Part shown: positions 14,899 to 21,935 of the stretch, piece by piece
How positions within the stretch are numbered: the stretch's first letter is position 1
Layout of the letters: each line of letters opens with the position of its first letter
Source of the DNA: an uncultured Lachnospiraceae bacterium
Lineage (GTDB): Bacteria; Bacillota; Clostridia; Lachnospirales; Lachnospiraceae
Direction: 5' to 3'
NCBI GenBank assembly: GCA_947382415.1
Contig: CANCYO010000029.1
Coordinates: 1-35,548 of the forward strand
DNA length: 35,548 bases
Notes under the pieces: generated by a model
Seen by the model: only the letters and a program-made list of their open reading frames with translations
Told to the model about the DNA's origin: nothing
The model's database searches: none
Position numbers and translations under genes: made by a program

Positions 14899-17784
14899 AT
14901 GAACATCTCAATTCAGAGTCAGAACAGTCAGGCACAGGCCGCAGGCCGTGGAGAGCGGACAGAAGCCGGCAGAGCCTCTCATATGGCGGAGAGACCCAAA
15001 AGCGCCCGGCCCGGCACGGAGAATGTCTCTTTTACCAAGGGGGACGAGGCTTTCTCTGTGTTTGGCAGCCCGGATGAACAGCGGGACGGCAATAAGGGTA
15101 AGACATTGACGGAGCTTCAGCAGGAGGCTTCCTGTACGGATGTGGGTGTTTCCCAGGATTATATGACAGTTATGTCAAATACCATGTCTGAGGAAGATTA
15201 CAGGGAGCTTGCACAGGAGGGATTTCATTTTGCCTCGATGGATCCTGAGGAGGCAGTGACCATTGTGGATAAAATTAAGGCAGAGCTGGTGCGCAGCGGA
15301 AAACATATTGCGGGCTACACCGACGATCTGGATATGGAGACTCTGGCTGCGGCTGTGGGCAGCGAATCTCTGGCCAGAGCTTTGTCGGAGAGCTTTAAAG
15401 AGGCGGACATTCCGCTGACGGAGGAGAATATCGCGGCGGTGGAGAAAGCCTGGAATATGGCGTCAGAGTTGGAAACGCCCACAGACGGCGCATATCAGTA
15501 CATGGTGGACAATGAGATGGAGCCGGAGATATGGAATTTTTATCTGGCGGAAAACAGCGGTGCGGACGCCGCAAAGAACGGTGGGAATGCGCCCCGGCAG
15601 GATATGGATTATCTGGCGGATGAGAAGATGCTCAAACAGATCGATCAGGTGCTGGAGCAGGCAGGGTTTGAGGTCAATGAGGAGAACAGGCAGGCGGCGC
15701 AGTGGCTTCTGGAGCGCAGGCTTCCTTTGACAACGGAGAGCCTGAATCGCCTGAACAATCTGCGGGAGGCGCAGGTGCCTGTCACCGAGGAGAGATTTGC
15801 CAAAGCGGCGGCGGAGGCAGTGGCCTCCGGAAAGGATCCCATTCATGGGGATCTGTCCGGAGAGGGCAGCCCGAAAGGCAATGTTTATGAGAAGGCCGTG
15901 GAGGTTCTGGATTATTACAGGGCGCAGTACGAGGCGCTGGAGAGGCCGGACTTTGCGGACAGAGAAGAGGCGGAAAAATGGCTGCGGGAGCAGGGCGATC
16001 TGACCGCCCGCAAGCAATTGGAAGAGATTCGGCTGCGCATGACGGCTGAGGTAAATGTGAAGCTTTTAAAGAGCGGGTTTGCCATTGACACGGCCCCCAT
16101 GGAGGAGCTGATAGCGGCTCTGCGTGAGGCAGAGAAAGCAGTGGCTGAAAGTTACTTCCCTGCGGACGCAGAGGCTGTCTCCAAATATGAGAGCTGGAAC
16201 CGGACCAATGACGTGATGCGGGAGCTGCCCGGACTTCCGGCACAGCTTTTGGGAATTGTGCGTATTTCTGAGACGGACGGGGAAGACGCCACGGTTCTGG
16301 AGCATTTTCACGCGGAGGGCGTGGCGCTGCAGCAGACCTACGAGAGGGCGGGCGAGAGCTACGAGTCTCTGATGACGGCGCCAAGGCCTGATCTGGGGGA
16401 CAGCATCCGAAAAGCTTTCGGCAATGTAGAAGAGCTTGTGCGGGAGCTGGGGCTGGAACCCACGGAGGAGAACTGTCGGGCTGTCCGCATATTGGGTTAT
16501 AATCATATGGATATCACCGGGGAGAACATAGACCGTGTGAAGGATGCGGATGCGCAGGTGCGGGCTCTCATCGGCAAGATGACGCCTGCCGCCACGCTGC
16601 AGATGATTCGGGACGGCGTCAATCCGCTGGAGCAGAGCTTTGAACAGCTCAATGAGTATTTTGACAGTCTGCCCTCCGGTTTTCAGGAGCAGGCTGAGAG
16701 CTATAGCAGGTATCTCTATGGCCTGGAGCAGAATAAGCAGATCACGGAGCAGGAGAGGGAGACTTATATCGGCGTGTACCGCCTCCTGCATCAGATCGAG
16801 CGCAGAGATGGGGCGGCTGTGGGTGCAGTGCTCAACACGCAGGCAGAGCTACAGTTTGCAAATCTGTTGTCAGCAGTCAGGAGCGGGAATTTCCGCCATA
16901 TGGATGTGAAGGCCACAGATGAGCTGGGTGTGCTGCGGGAGCTGGTGAGAAACGCAGAGAACAAATCCATCACAGAACAGATTGAGGCGGGCTACCGCAG
17001 GGAAGAACTGGCAAAGCTTCGTCAGGTGACAGAGACACAGCAGGAGGCGGTGGCTATGCTGGAGCGTGGGGAGTTGCCCGCAACGGCAGAGAATCTTCTG
17101 GCGGCACAGGATCTCTCGGAGGATGCCAGAAATCCCTTTAAGGCTCTGAGGAGAAAAGCGGAGGAGCTGTGGGAGCAGCTTTCCGACAAAGAGAGCTTCC
17201 GGGCGGAGTACGACGAGACCGTGGCAGAAATGAAAGAGGAGATAGAGGAGCTTGCGCTGAATGTGTCCGAGAACAGTCTGGATGTGCGCGCCCTGCAGAT
17301 GAACCACAGACAGCTCAGTATCATGGGAAGTCTCTCCCGCAATGAAGAGTATGTTTTATCCATGTATGTAGGAGACGAACTGGCTGCCGTGCATCTGACG
17401 CTGGAGCGCGGCGGTGCACAAAAGGGCGGTATATCCATTGCTGTGGATTTTGGAGACAATTCCCATGTGGAGGCGAAGCTGCAGGTGAAGGACGGCAGAG
17501 TGGATGGGTTTCTTCTTGGAAATACCAGGGAAGAGGTTACGAAACTGCAGCAGGCATCCGATATATTCTATGACTTGTTAAACGAAACTGCTTCTTTGGA
17601 TTTGGAGGCGGTGAAATTACCTGTGGTAAGCAGAGGAAACATAAATGTGACAGGGACGTCGGAATACGGCAGTCAGGGGGAGACGGTTTCCCAAGAGAAA
17701 GGATTTTCTCTTGAGAAAGGCACTTCTCTTGACAATGGAACGCTGTATCGTGTTGCGAAGCTTTTTTTACAGGCAATCAAATAG
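14899..17784 (+). CDS. DUF6240-like, FliK-like flagellar protein
   Basis: The ATG at 14899 follows GGGAGGAAACTATTTT; an upstream in-frame GTG at 14866 has no good site. The 961-residue product has no signal peptide or membrane helix. It is Gln/Ser-rich at the start, then mostly acidic helical repeats in which the pattern PLTEENI / PVTEERF / EPTEENCRAV / PATAENL recurs about every 60-100 residues. The last 160 residues (LDVRALQMNHRQLSIMGSLS, then VGDELAAVHLTLERGG and VEAKLQVKDGRVDGFLLG) resemble the C-terminal domain of FliK hook-length proteins. The assignment to DUF6240 is from memory of genes next to flagellin in Lachnospiraceae. Its position, 22 bases before flagellin and after a sigma-D-like promoter, supports a flagellar role. 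Exact role is not known. Confidence 0.75.
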   Translation: MNISIQSQNSQAQAAGRGERTEAGRASHMAERPKSARPGTENVSFTKGDEAFSVFGSPDEQRDGNKGKTLTELQQEASCTDVGVSQDYMTVMSNTMSEEDYRELAQEGFHFASMDPEEAVTIVDKIKAELVRSGKHIAGYTDDLDMETLAAAVGSESLARALSESFKEADIPLTEENIAAVEKAWNMASELETPTDGAYQYMVDNEMEPEIWNFYLAENSGADAAKNGGNAPRQDMDYLADEKMLKQIDQVLEQAGFEVNEENRQAAQWLLERRLPLTTESLNRLNNLREAQVPVTEERFAKAAAEAVASGKDPIHGDLSGEGSPKGNVYEKAVEVLDYYRAQYEALERPDFADREEAEKWLREQGDLTARKQLEEIRLRMTAEVNVKLLKSGFAIDTAPMEELIAALREAEKAVAESYFPADAEAVSKYESWNRTNDVMRELPGLPAQLLGIVRISETDGEDATVLEHFHAEGVALQQTYERAGESYESLMTAPRPDLGDSIRKAFGNVEELVRELGLEPTEENCRAVRILGYNHMDITGENIDRVKDADAQVRALIGKMTPAATLQMIRDGVNPLEQSFEQLNEYFDSLPSGFQEQAESYSRYLYGLEQNKQITEQERETYIGVYRLLHQIERRDGAAVGAVLNTQAELQFANLLSAVRSGNFRHMDVKATDELGVLRELVRNAENKSITEQIEAGYRREELAKLRQVTETQQEAVAMLERGELPATAENLLAAQDLSEDARNPFKALRRKAEELWEQLSDKESFRAEYDETVAEMKEEIEELALNVSENSLDVRALQMNHRQLSIMGSLSRNEEYVLSMYVGDELAAVHLTLERGGAQKGGISIAVDFGDNSHVEAKLQVKDGRVDGFLLGNTREEVTKLQQASDIFYDLLNETASLDLEAVKLPVVSRGNINVTGTSEYGSQGETVSQEKGFSLEKGTSLDNGTLYRVAKLFLQAIK
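17692..17713 (+). repeat. Perfect hairpin near the end of the FliK-like gene
   Basis: CAAGAGAAA (17692-17700), loop GGAT, TTTCTCTTG (17705-17713). It is part of three diverged 18-base repeats that encode EKGFS, LEKGTS, LDNGT. It ends 93 bases before the flagellin ATG. Confidence 0.7.
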
Positions 17785-17806
17785 GAAAAGCGGGGTAATG
17801 TAAAGT

Positions 17807-18907
17807 ATGAGAATCAACTACAACGTATCGGCAATGCTGTCGAACAATGCTCTGTCAAACAATGACAACAAGCTGGCAAAGTCTCTGGAGAGACTTTCCT
17901 CGGGACTGAAGATTAATCACGCAAAGGATAATCCTGCCGGTCTGGCCATGGCTAAGAGAATGAATGCACAGATCAGGGGAGTGGATGTGGCTAATCAGAA
18001 TGCAAGCGACGGCGTCTCCGTCATTGAGACCGCTGACGGCGCTCTCACAGAGGTAGCCGAAATGCTTCAGCGTATCAATGAGCTGTCCGTAAAGTCCGCT
18101 AACGGTACCATGACGGATGAGGACAGGCAGACGATCCAGAACGAGGTCGAGCAGTTGAAAGAGGAGATCACGCGAATCTCCAACGACACGGAATTTAACG
18201 GGCAAAAGCTCCTGAACGGGGAGTTTACTTCCAAAGGCTTCACCAACGACAATAATGTCAAGGTCAATTCCTACGGCAGAGATATTGACCAGAAAATATA
18301 TACCATCGCCAGTCTGAATGTGACTGCTTCCGCGGATGGAGAGCTGACACTGGCAGGCGATCCTGTGCTGGGACCTGAGTTTCCTGCCGGCTGCAAGGCC
18401 GAGGTGCGGGACAATCTTGTGAGCATCAAGGATGAGAACGGCTTTGAGCTGACGCTGAAGGTTCCCGAGAACGGAGGGTCTTTCAATAATCTGGAAGTGG
18501 ATGTGGCCGGAATCGGCGCCATGCGTGTCCAGGTTGGAGCCAATGAAGGTCAGGTGCTGGAACTGGAGATTCCTGCGGTCAATCTGCTGAATATGGGAAT
18601 CAGGGATATTGATGTAAGTACCAAGGCGGGAGCAGATGAAGCCATCACCCGCGTGGACGACGCCATTCAGTTCGTATCCAGTGTGCGCGGCAGACTGGGC
18701 GCTTATCAGAATCGTATGGAGTCCACCATTAACAGTCTGGATGTCACCAGTGAGACTATGACTGCGGCTTACTCCCGTATTATGGATGTGGATATGGCGG
18801 AAGAAATGACCGAGTACACCACCGCACAGGTGCTGACCCAGGCCGGAACATCCATGCTGGCGCAGGCAAACGAGAGACCTTCACAGGTGCTGCAGCTCTT
18901 GCAGTAA
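17807..18907 (+). CDS. hag: Flagellin
   Basis: 366 residues. The conserved N-terminal D0/D1 region (MRINYNVSAMLSNNAL, LERLSSGLKINHAKDNPAGLA, QNASDGVSVIETADGAL, NDTEFNGQKLLNG) and C-terminal D1/D0 region (RGRLGAYQNRMESTINSL, SRIMDVDMAEEMTEYT, ending QANERPSQVLQLLQ) are complete. The variable middle is only about 120 residues, so the filament surface domain is small. Secretion is by the flagellar export system, so there is no signal peptide. The site before the ATG is weak (CGGGG, 11 bases away), odd for such an abundant protein. FliS follows 84 bases downstream. The gene may be read from the sigma-D-like promoter at 14834 or from an internal promoter not clearly visible. Confidence 0.97.
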   Translation: MRINYNVSAMLSNNALSNNDNKLAKSLERLSSGLKINHAKDNPAGLAMAKRMNAQIRGVDVANQNASDGVSVIETADGALTEVAEMLQRINELSVKSANGTMTDEDRQTIQNEVEQLKEEITRISNDTEFNGQKLLNGEFTSKGFTNDNNVKVNSYGRDIDQKIYTIASLNVTASADGELTLAGDPVLGPEFPAGCKAEVRDNLVSIKDENGFELTLKVPENGGSFNNLEVDVAGIGAMRVQVGANEGQVLELEIPAVNLLNMGIRDIDVSTKAGADEAITRVDDAIQFVSSVRGRLGAYQNRMESTINSLDVTSETMTAAYSRIMDVDMAEEMTEYTTAQVLTQAGTSMLAQANERPSQVLQLLQ

Positions 18908-18991
18908 CCTTTTAGCATTGTTCCTGAAGGAGACGTTTGACGAATGTATTGCGACGATCCGTGCATTGAATGACGGACAGAGGAGGAGGAC

Positions 18992-19465
18992 ATGACCAGC
19001 GAATGTAAGCAGCAGTTTACCCTACGCATTGCGCAGGCAAACTCCACGGAGCTGATCGTAATTTTATATGAAATGCTGCTTTGCTATCTGGACGAGGCCG
19101 AGGAGGCTGCAAAGTCCGGAGACACTGGAGCGCTTGCGGAGGCAATACGCAAGAGCAGAGGCTGCCTGAACGAGCTGGAGCAGTCTCTGCATATGGAATA
19201 TGAGCCGGCAGGCAATCTGCTGCAGCTCTATCTGTATTGTGCCAGAAAGCTTGTACATGCCCAGGCCCGCAAAGAGGGCGCTTTGGACGAGATCCGCAGG
19301 ATCATTGAGCCGCTGCATGACGCTTATGCGCAGATTGCGCCCCAGAATCAGGGCGGTCCTGTGATGGGCAATTCCCAGACTGTGTATGCGGGACTGACCT
19401 ACGGACGGGGAACGCTAACCGAAAACATGGCTGACCAGGGCACGAATCGGGGAATGCGCGTATAA
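18992..19465 (+). CDS. fliS: Flagellar export chaperone FliS
   Basis: 157 residues, a little longer than usual FliS (about 125-135). ANSTELIVILYEMLLCYLDEAEEA is the typical N-terminal helix region, and SLHMEYEPAGNLLQLYLYCARKLVHA the central one. FliS binds the C-terminal D0 helix of flagellin in the cytoplasm and stops early polymerisation. The ATG follows GAGGAGGAGGAC, a very strong site. The C-terminal 30 residues (from about GGPVMGNSQ) are an extension, and the last 51 bases overlap the - strand yaaL-like gene. Adjacent flagellin fits the role. Confidence 0.93.
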   Translation: MTSECKQQFTLRIAQANSTELIVILYEMLLCYLDEAEEAAKSGDTGALAEAIRKSRGCLNELEQSLHMEYEPAGNLLQLYLYCARKLVHAQARKEGALDEIRRIIEPLHDAYAQIAPQNQGGPVMGNSQTVYAGLTYGRGTLTENMADQGTNRGMRV

Positions 19466-19774
19466 GGGCGCATTTTCTTCAGCCCGTTGTGCTGCCAGTT
19501 CGGTGAGATGGCGATAACGCTTCTGCAGTGCATTAATTTCATAGATATAACTGTCGATCAGATCCACTTCCACGGCATTGTTAAAACCCGAGTAGGCGAT
19601 TTCCAACGCTTGCCGGGTTTTTTCTATGGCGTCCTTCAGATTCAGAGATCCGAGTTCTTCTTCCACGGGTAATACGGTATTGACGCTTTGCTTATACAAT
19701 ACTTTCATATAGCTTCCCATCCGCACGCTGTGGCGCGCAATCAGATCCATAGTTGAATACACATTTTTATTCAA
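19415..19774 (-). CDS. YaaL-like (DUF2508) protein
   Basis: 119 residues from a TTG start at 19774; an ATG lies 8 codons downstream. The segment IEKTRQALEIAYSGFNNAVE then VDLIDSYIYEINALQKRYRHL is the hallmark of DUF2508/YaaL, so this - strand frame is real and not a shadow. In Bacillus yaaL sits directly before bofA; here it is divergent from bofA, which supports the call. Function is unknown. It overlaps fliS tail to tail by 51 bases. A perfect dyad (19752-19775) covers the start, and a promoter candidate lies at 19792-19820. The N-terminal 40 residues (RHSVRMGSYMKVLYKQ) are an extension compared with short YaaL proteins. Confidence 0.78.
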   Translation of the reverse strand: MNKNVYSTMDLIARHSVRMGSYMKVLYKQSVNTVLPVEEELGSLNLKDAIEKTRQALEIAYSGFNNAVEVDLIDSYIYEINALQKRYRHLTELAAQRAEENAPLYAHSPIRALVSHVFG

Positions 19775-19775
19775 C
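19752..19775. repeat. Perfect dyad over the yaaL-like start
   Basis: GTTGAATA at 19752-19759 and TATTCAAC at 19768-19775, 8-base spacer. It covers the TTG start codon of the - strand gene and its first codons. Confidence 0.75.
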
Positions 19776-19791
19776 TTTATACCTGTTAATT

Positions 19792-19820
19792 ATTATCAGT
19801 ATAATCGCCAAACTTGTAAA
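19792..19820 (-). promoter_or_regulatory. Candidate promoter for the yaaL-like gene
   Basis: Read on the - strand: TTTACA (19820-19815), 17 bases, GATAAT (19797-19792). One mismatch in each hexamer. The start codon lies about 18 bases downstream. Confidence 0.45.
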
Positions 19821-19909
19821 ATATACCAATAACGGAATTTTTATGAAAATTCTTCATATGATGTAAAGACAAGATGGTCATGCCGGCCGGGGGCCGGAAT
19901 GGGAGAATT

Positions 19910-20182
19910 ATGGAGTATGGGAACGGTATATTGATCATTGCGGCAGCCTGCGGCATTGTACTGCTGATCGGCGCCGTGCGCAATAAAATGGAGTGGCTGT
20001 TAAATATTGTCATGCGCAGCATTCTGGGTACAATCGGTATGTATTTTGTCAATTCTACGCTGGCGGCCGCCGGAATTTCTCTGGGGGTGGGCATCAATGC
20101 GGTGACGGTTTTGACAACCGGAATTCTTGGCCTGCCTGGGTTTGTGGCACTTTACGGTCTGGGATTTTATCGATTGTTATGA
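19910..20182 (+). CDS. bofA: BofA-family pro-sigma-K processing inhibitor
   Basis: The ATG at 19910 (MEYGNGILI) is preferred; it follows GGGAGA and gives 90 residues, the usual BofA size. Two to three hydrophobic helices are visible (GILIIAAACGIVLLIGAV, then LLNIVMRSILGTIGMYFVNSTLAAAG), and the C-terminal part GVGINAVTVLTTGILGLPGFVALYGL carries the conserved N-x-x-T and G-x-PG segments of the family. In Bacillus, BofA holds the SpoIVFB protease inactive in the forespore outer membrane. In Clostridia that lack SpoIVFB the role is not clear. A spore-forming ancestor is suggested. Divergent from the yaaL-like gene. Confidence 0.93.
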   Translation: MEYGNGILIIAAACGIVLLIGAVRNKMEWLLNIVMRSILGTIGMYFVNSTLAAAGISLGVGINAVTVLTTGILGLPGFVALYGLGFYRLL

Positions 20183-20218
20183 AAGATTACCAAAAATAAT
20201 TTTTTTGGCTGTACGCAC

Positions 20219-20246
20219 TTGCCAACTCTGAAAATTGTGCTATAAT
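20219..20246 (+). promoter_or_regulatory. Candidate promoter for the Tad pilus operon
   Basis: TTGCCA at 20219-20224, 16 bases, TATAAT at 20241-20246. The -10 is perfect. It gives about 165 bases of leader before the first Tad gene. Confidence 0.6.
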
Positions 20247-20297
20247 GACTTTATTCTTAAAGACAGCCGGATGGCCATCCGCGGTTCTCAACCTTCT

Positions 20298-20323
20298 TTG
20301 GGACAGGCTTCGTCCCGATTTTT
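20298..20323 (+). terminator. Terminator-like hairpin in the Tad leader
   Basis: TTGGGAC (20298-20304) and GTCCCGA (20312-20318) form a 7-pair stem with one G-U, followed by TTTTT. Upstream a 12-base palindrome GGATGGCCATCC and GGTTCTCAACC could form alternative structures. It may be an attenuator; it matches no riboswitch class I know. Confidence 0.45.
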
Positions 20324-20353
20324 CCAAAAGCTATGAAGAAATACTGTAATTAA

Positions 20354-20379
20354 TTGAATATTTAAAACCTGATATTCAA
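20354..20379. repeat. Perfect dyad in the Tad leader, candidate operator
   Basis: TTGAATAT at 20354-20361 and ATATTCAA at 20372-20379 are exact inverted copies with a 10-base spacer, 39 bases before the first start codon. Confidence 0.65.
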
Positions 20380-20418
20380 AATTGAGCATTTAAAATTGCA
20401 TAAAAAGGAGTTGATGGA

Positions 20419-20922
20419 TTGACGTTATTGTGTACGTCTCTTGGTGTAGCATGCTTTTTTGACTACAGGAAGAGAAAGATCCCGAACCTGTGGGTGGTAT
20501 TGATTTTAACCGTGGGAGCGGGGAGAGGTATTTATCAAAACGGACTGAAAGGTCTGGGCGTATATCTGCTTGCGGCAGTGTCAGTGCTGTTGCTGCTCTA
20601 TCCGCTCTTTCGCATCGGCGGGCTGGGTGCGGGGGATGTAAAGCTTATGAGTGCCTGCGCGGGATATTTTGCAGCGCAGAGAATCTTTTATTTTCTATTC
20701 TTTTCCATGCTGGTTTCGGCAATTTTTTCCTTAATTCGTCTATGTAGAGAACGAGATGTGCGGGACAGGATCCTGTATTTTTGCTCGTATTGTGCGGCTG
20801 TGGCCCGCAGCGGTAAATGGAGTCTGTATCTGCCCGAAAGCGGGGAGCGGAGGCTTTCAGGTATTTGTATGTCAGGTCCTGTTTTGTGCAGTGTGCTGTT
20901 GGGGATAGGAGGTGTCTATTGA
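20419..20922 (+). CDS. A24-family prepilin peptidase (first copy, TadV/CpaA-like)
   Basis: 167 residues from a TTG start 8 bases after AAGGAG. Membrane protein with both catalytic Asp sites of the type IV prepilin peptidase fold: FDYRKRKIPN near residue 14, and the GLGAGDVKLM motif (GxGD) near residue 74. It would cut the Flp pilin leader on the cytoplasmic face of the membrane. First gene of the Tad operon; it overlaps the TadZ-like gene by four bases, stop and start sharing TTGA. The C-terminal 45 residues after the last helix are not conserved in shorter family members. Confidence 0.9.
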   Translation: MTLLCTSLGVACFFDYRKRKIPNLWVVLILTVGAGRGIYQNGLKGLGVYLLAAVSVLLLLYPLFRIGGLGAGDVKLMSACAGYFAAQRIFYFLFFSMLVSAIFSLIRLCRERDVRDRILYFCSYCAAVARSGKWSLYLPESGERRLSGICMSGPVLCSVLLGIGGVY

Positions 20923-21935
20923 AAGAAAAGAGAAATCCTGTTCTGGTGCTGTGCGACAGAGAGGAGGAATATGCGCGGTTGATGACGGAATTTATGCAAA
21001 ACCGCCGGGAGCTGCCCTGGAGTATTCACACCTATACGGATGTGGAAAAGCTGCTGCAGGAGGAAAAGGATTGTTTTATTGATGTGATGGTGGTGTCTGA
21101 GCGGACTTATCAGGACAGGTTGTCGGGACTGAAGCCTCTGCGCACGGTCATCCTGCGCGAAGGAGGATTACAGGGCTGGGATGAGTTTATCCATGTGGAT
21201 AAGTACCAGCAGGCTCAACAGGTGCTGCAGAGTATTCTGGAGGTTTATCTGGAGATTGCAGACATTGCTTTTCCCCGCATACAGGGACATGGAAATACCC
21301 GTTTCATCGGAATTTATTCTCCGGTAAGACGGTGCCTGCAGACTACCTTTGCTCTGACGGCAGGTCAGATGCTGGCGGAAAAATACAGGGTGCTGTACCT
21401 GAATTTTGAGCATTATGCAGGCATATCGGAACTTGCCGCCCAGACGGGGGCCAGAGATCTCTCGGATTTGCTGTTTTTTGTCATGGCGGAAAAGGACAAA
21501 TTCCGTCTGCGCCTGCAGACGATCATACAGCACAAAGGCAGTCTGGATTATATTCCGCCCATGAAATCCGGGCAGAATCTGGTGCTTGTAGCGCCCAGGG
21601 ACTGGATGAGCCTGTTGGGAAAGCTTGAGGAATCAGGGGAGTACGATTATGTGATCATGGATCTTTGCGAGAGTATGCAGGGGTTGTTTGATATTCTGCG
21701 GGCATGTGTCAGGGTTTTCACGCTGACAAAGGAAGACCGGATTGCTCAGGGGAAACTTGAAGAATATGAGCATCTTCTGACTGCGTATTCCTATGAGGAT
21801 GTACTGCAGAAAACTTACAAGTGCGCATTGCCCAGAGTGAGGAGAATCCCGGAGGAATTGGAACAGTATACCAGAGGAGAACTGGCAGATTATGTGAGAG
21901 TTGTGCTGCGGGAGATCACGGAGGGTGAAAATTGA
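20919..21935 (+). CDS. TadZ/CpaE-like protein without a Walker A loop
   Basis: 338 residues from TTG at 20919 behind ATAGGAGGTG. The first 120 residues look like a response-regulator-type fold (VLVLCDREEEYARLM, a beta strand then helix), and the rest like a MinD/ParA-type ATPase: FIGIYSPVRRCLQTTFALTA is at the place of the deviant Walker A, later GEYDYVIMDLCESM at the place of the Walker B/switch region. None of the Gly/Lys residues of KGGxGKT are present; only the TT remains. TadZ proteins place the Tad machine at the cell pole. Start overlaps the peptidase gene stop and the end overlaps the TadA start, so translation is likely coupled. Confidence 0.85.
   Translation: MKEKRNPVLVLCDREEEYARLMTEFMQNRRELPWSIHTYTDVEKLLQEEKDCFIDVMVVSERTYQDRLSGLKPLRTVILREGGLQGWDEFIHVDKYQQAQQVLQSILEVYLEIADIAFPRIQGHGNTRFIGIYSPVRRCLQTTFALTAGQMLAEKYRVLYLNFEHYAGISELAAQTGARDLSDLLFFVMAEKDKFRLRLQTIIQHKGSLDYIPPMKSGQNLVLVAPRDWMSLLGKLEESGEYDYVIMDLCESMQGLFDILRACVRVFTLTKEDRIAQGKLEEYEHLLTAYSYEDVLQKTYKCALPRVRRIPEELEQYTRGELADYVRVVLREITEGEN

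Noticed and set aside
17540..17564. CCGATAT at 17558 as an internal sigma-D promoter for flagellin
   Set aside because: No TAAA-like -35 at the right distance; likely chance in a coding region.
18945..18975. Nine-codon open frame MYCDDPCIE between flagellin and fliS
   Set aside because: Too short to support and no well-spaced ribosome site.
20250..20325. c-di-GMP riboswitch in the Tad leader
   Set aside because: The conserved core of class I or II was not found by eye; only a generic structured leader can be supported.
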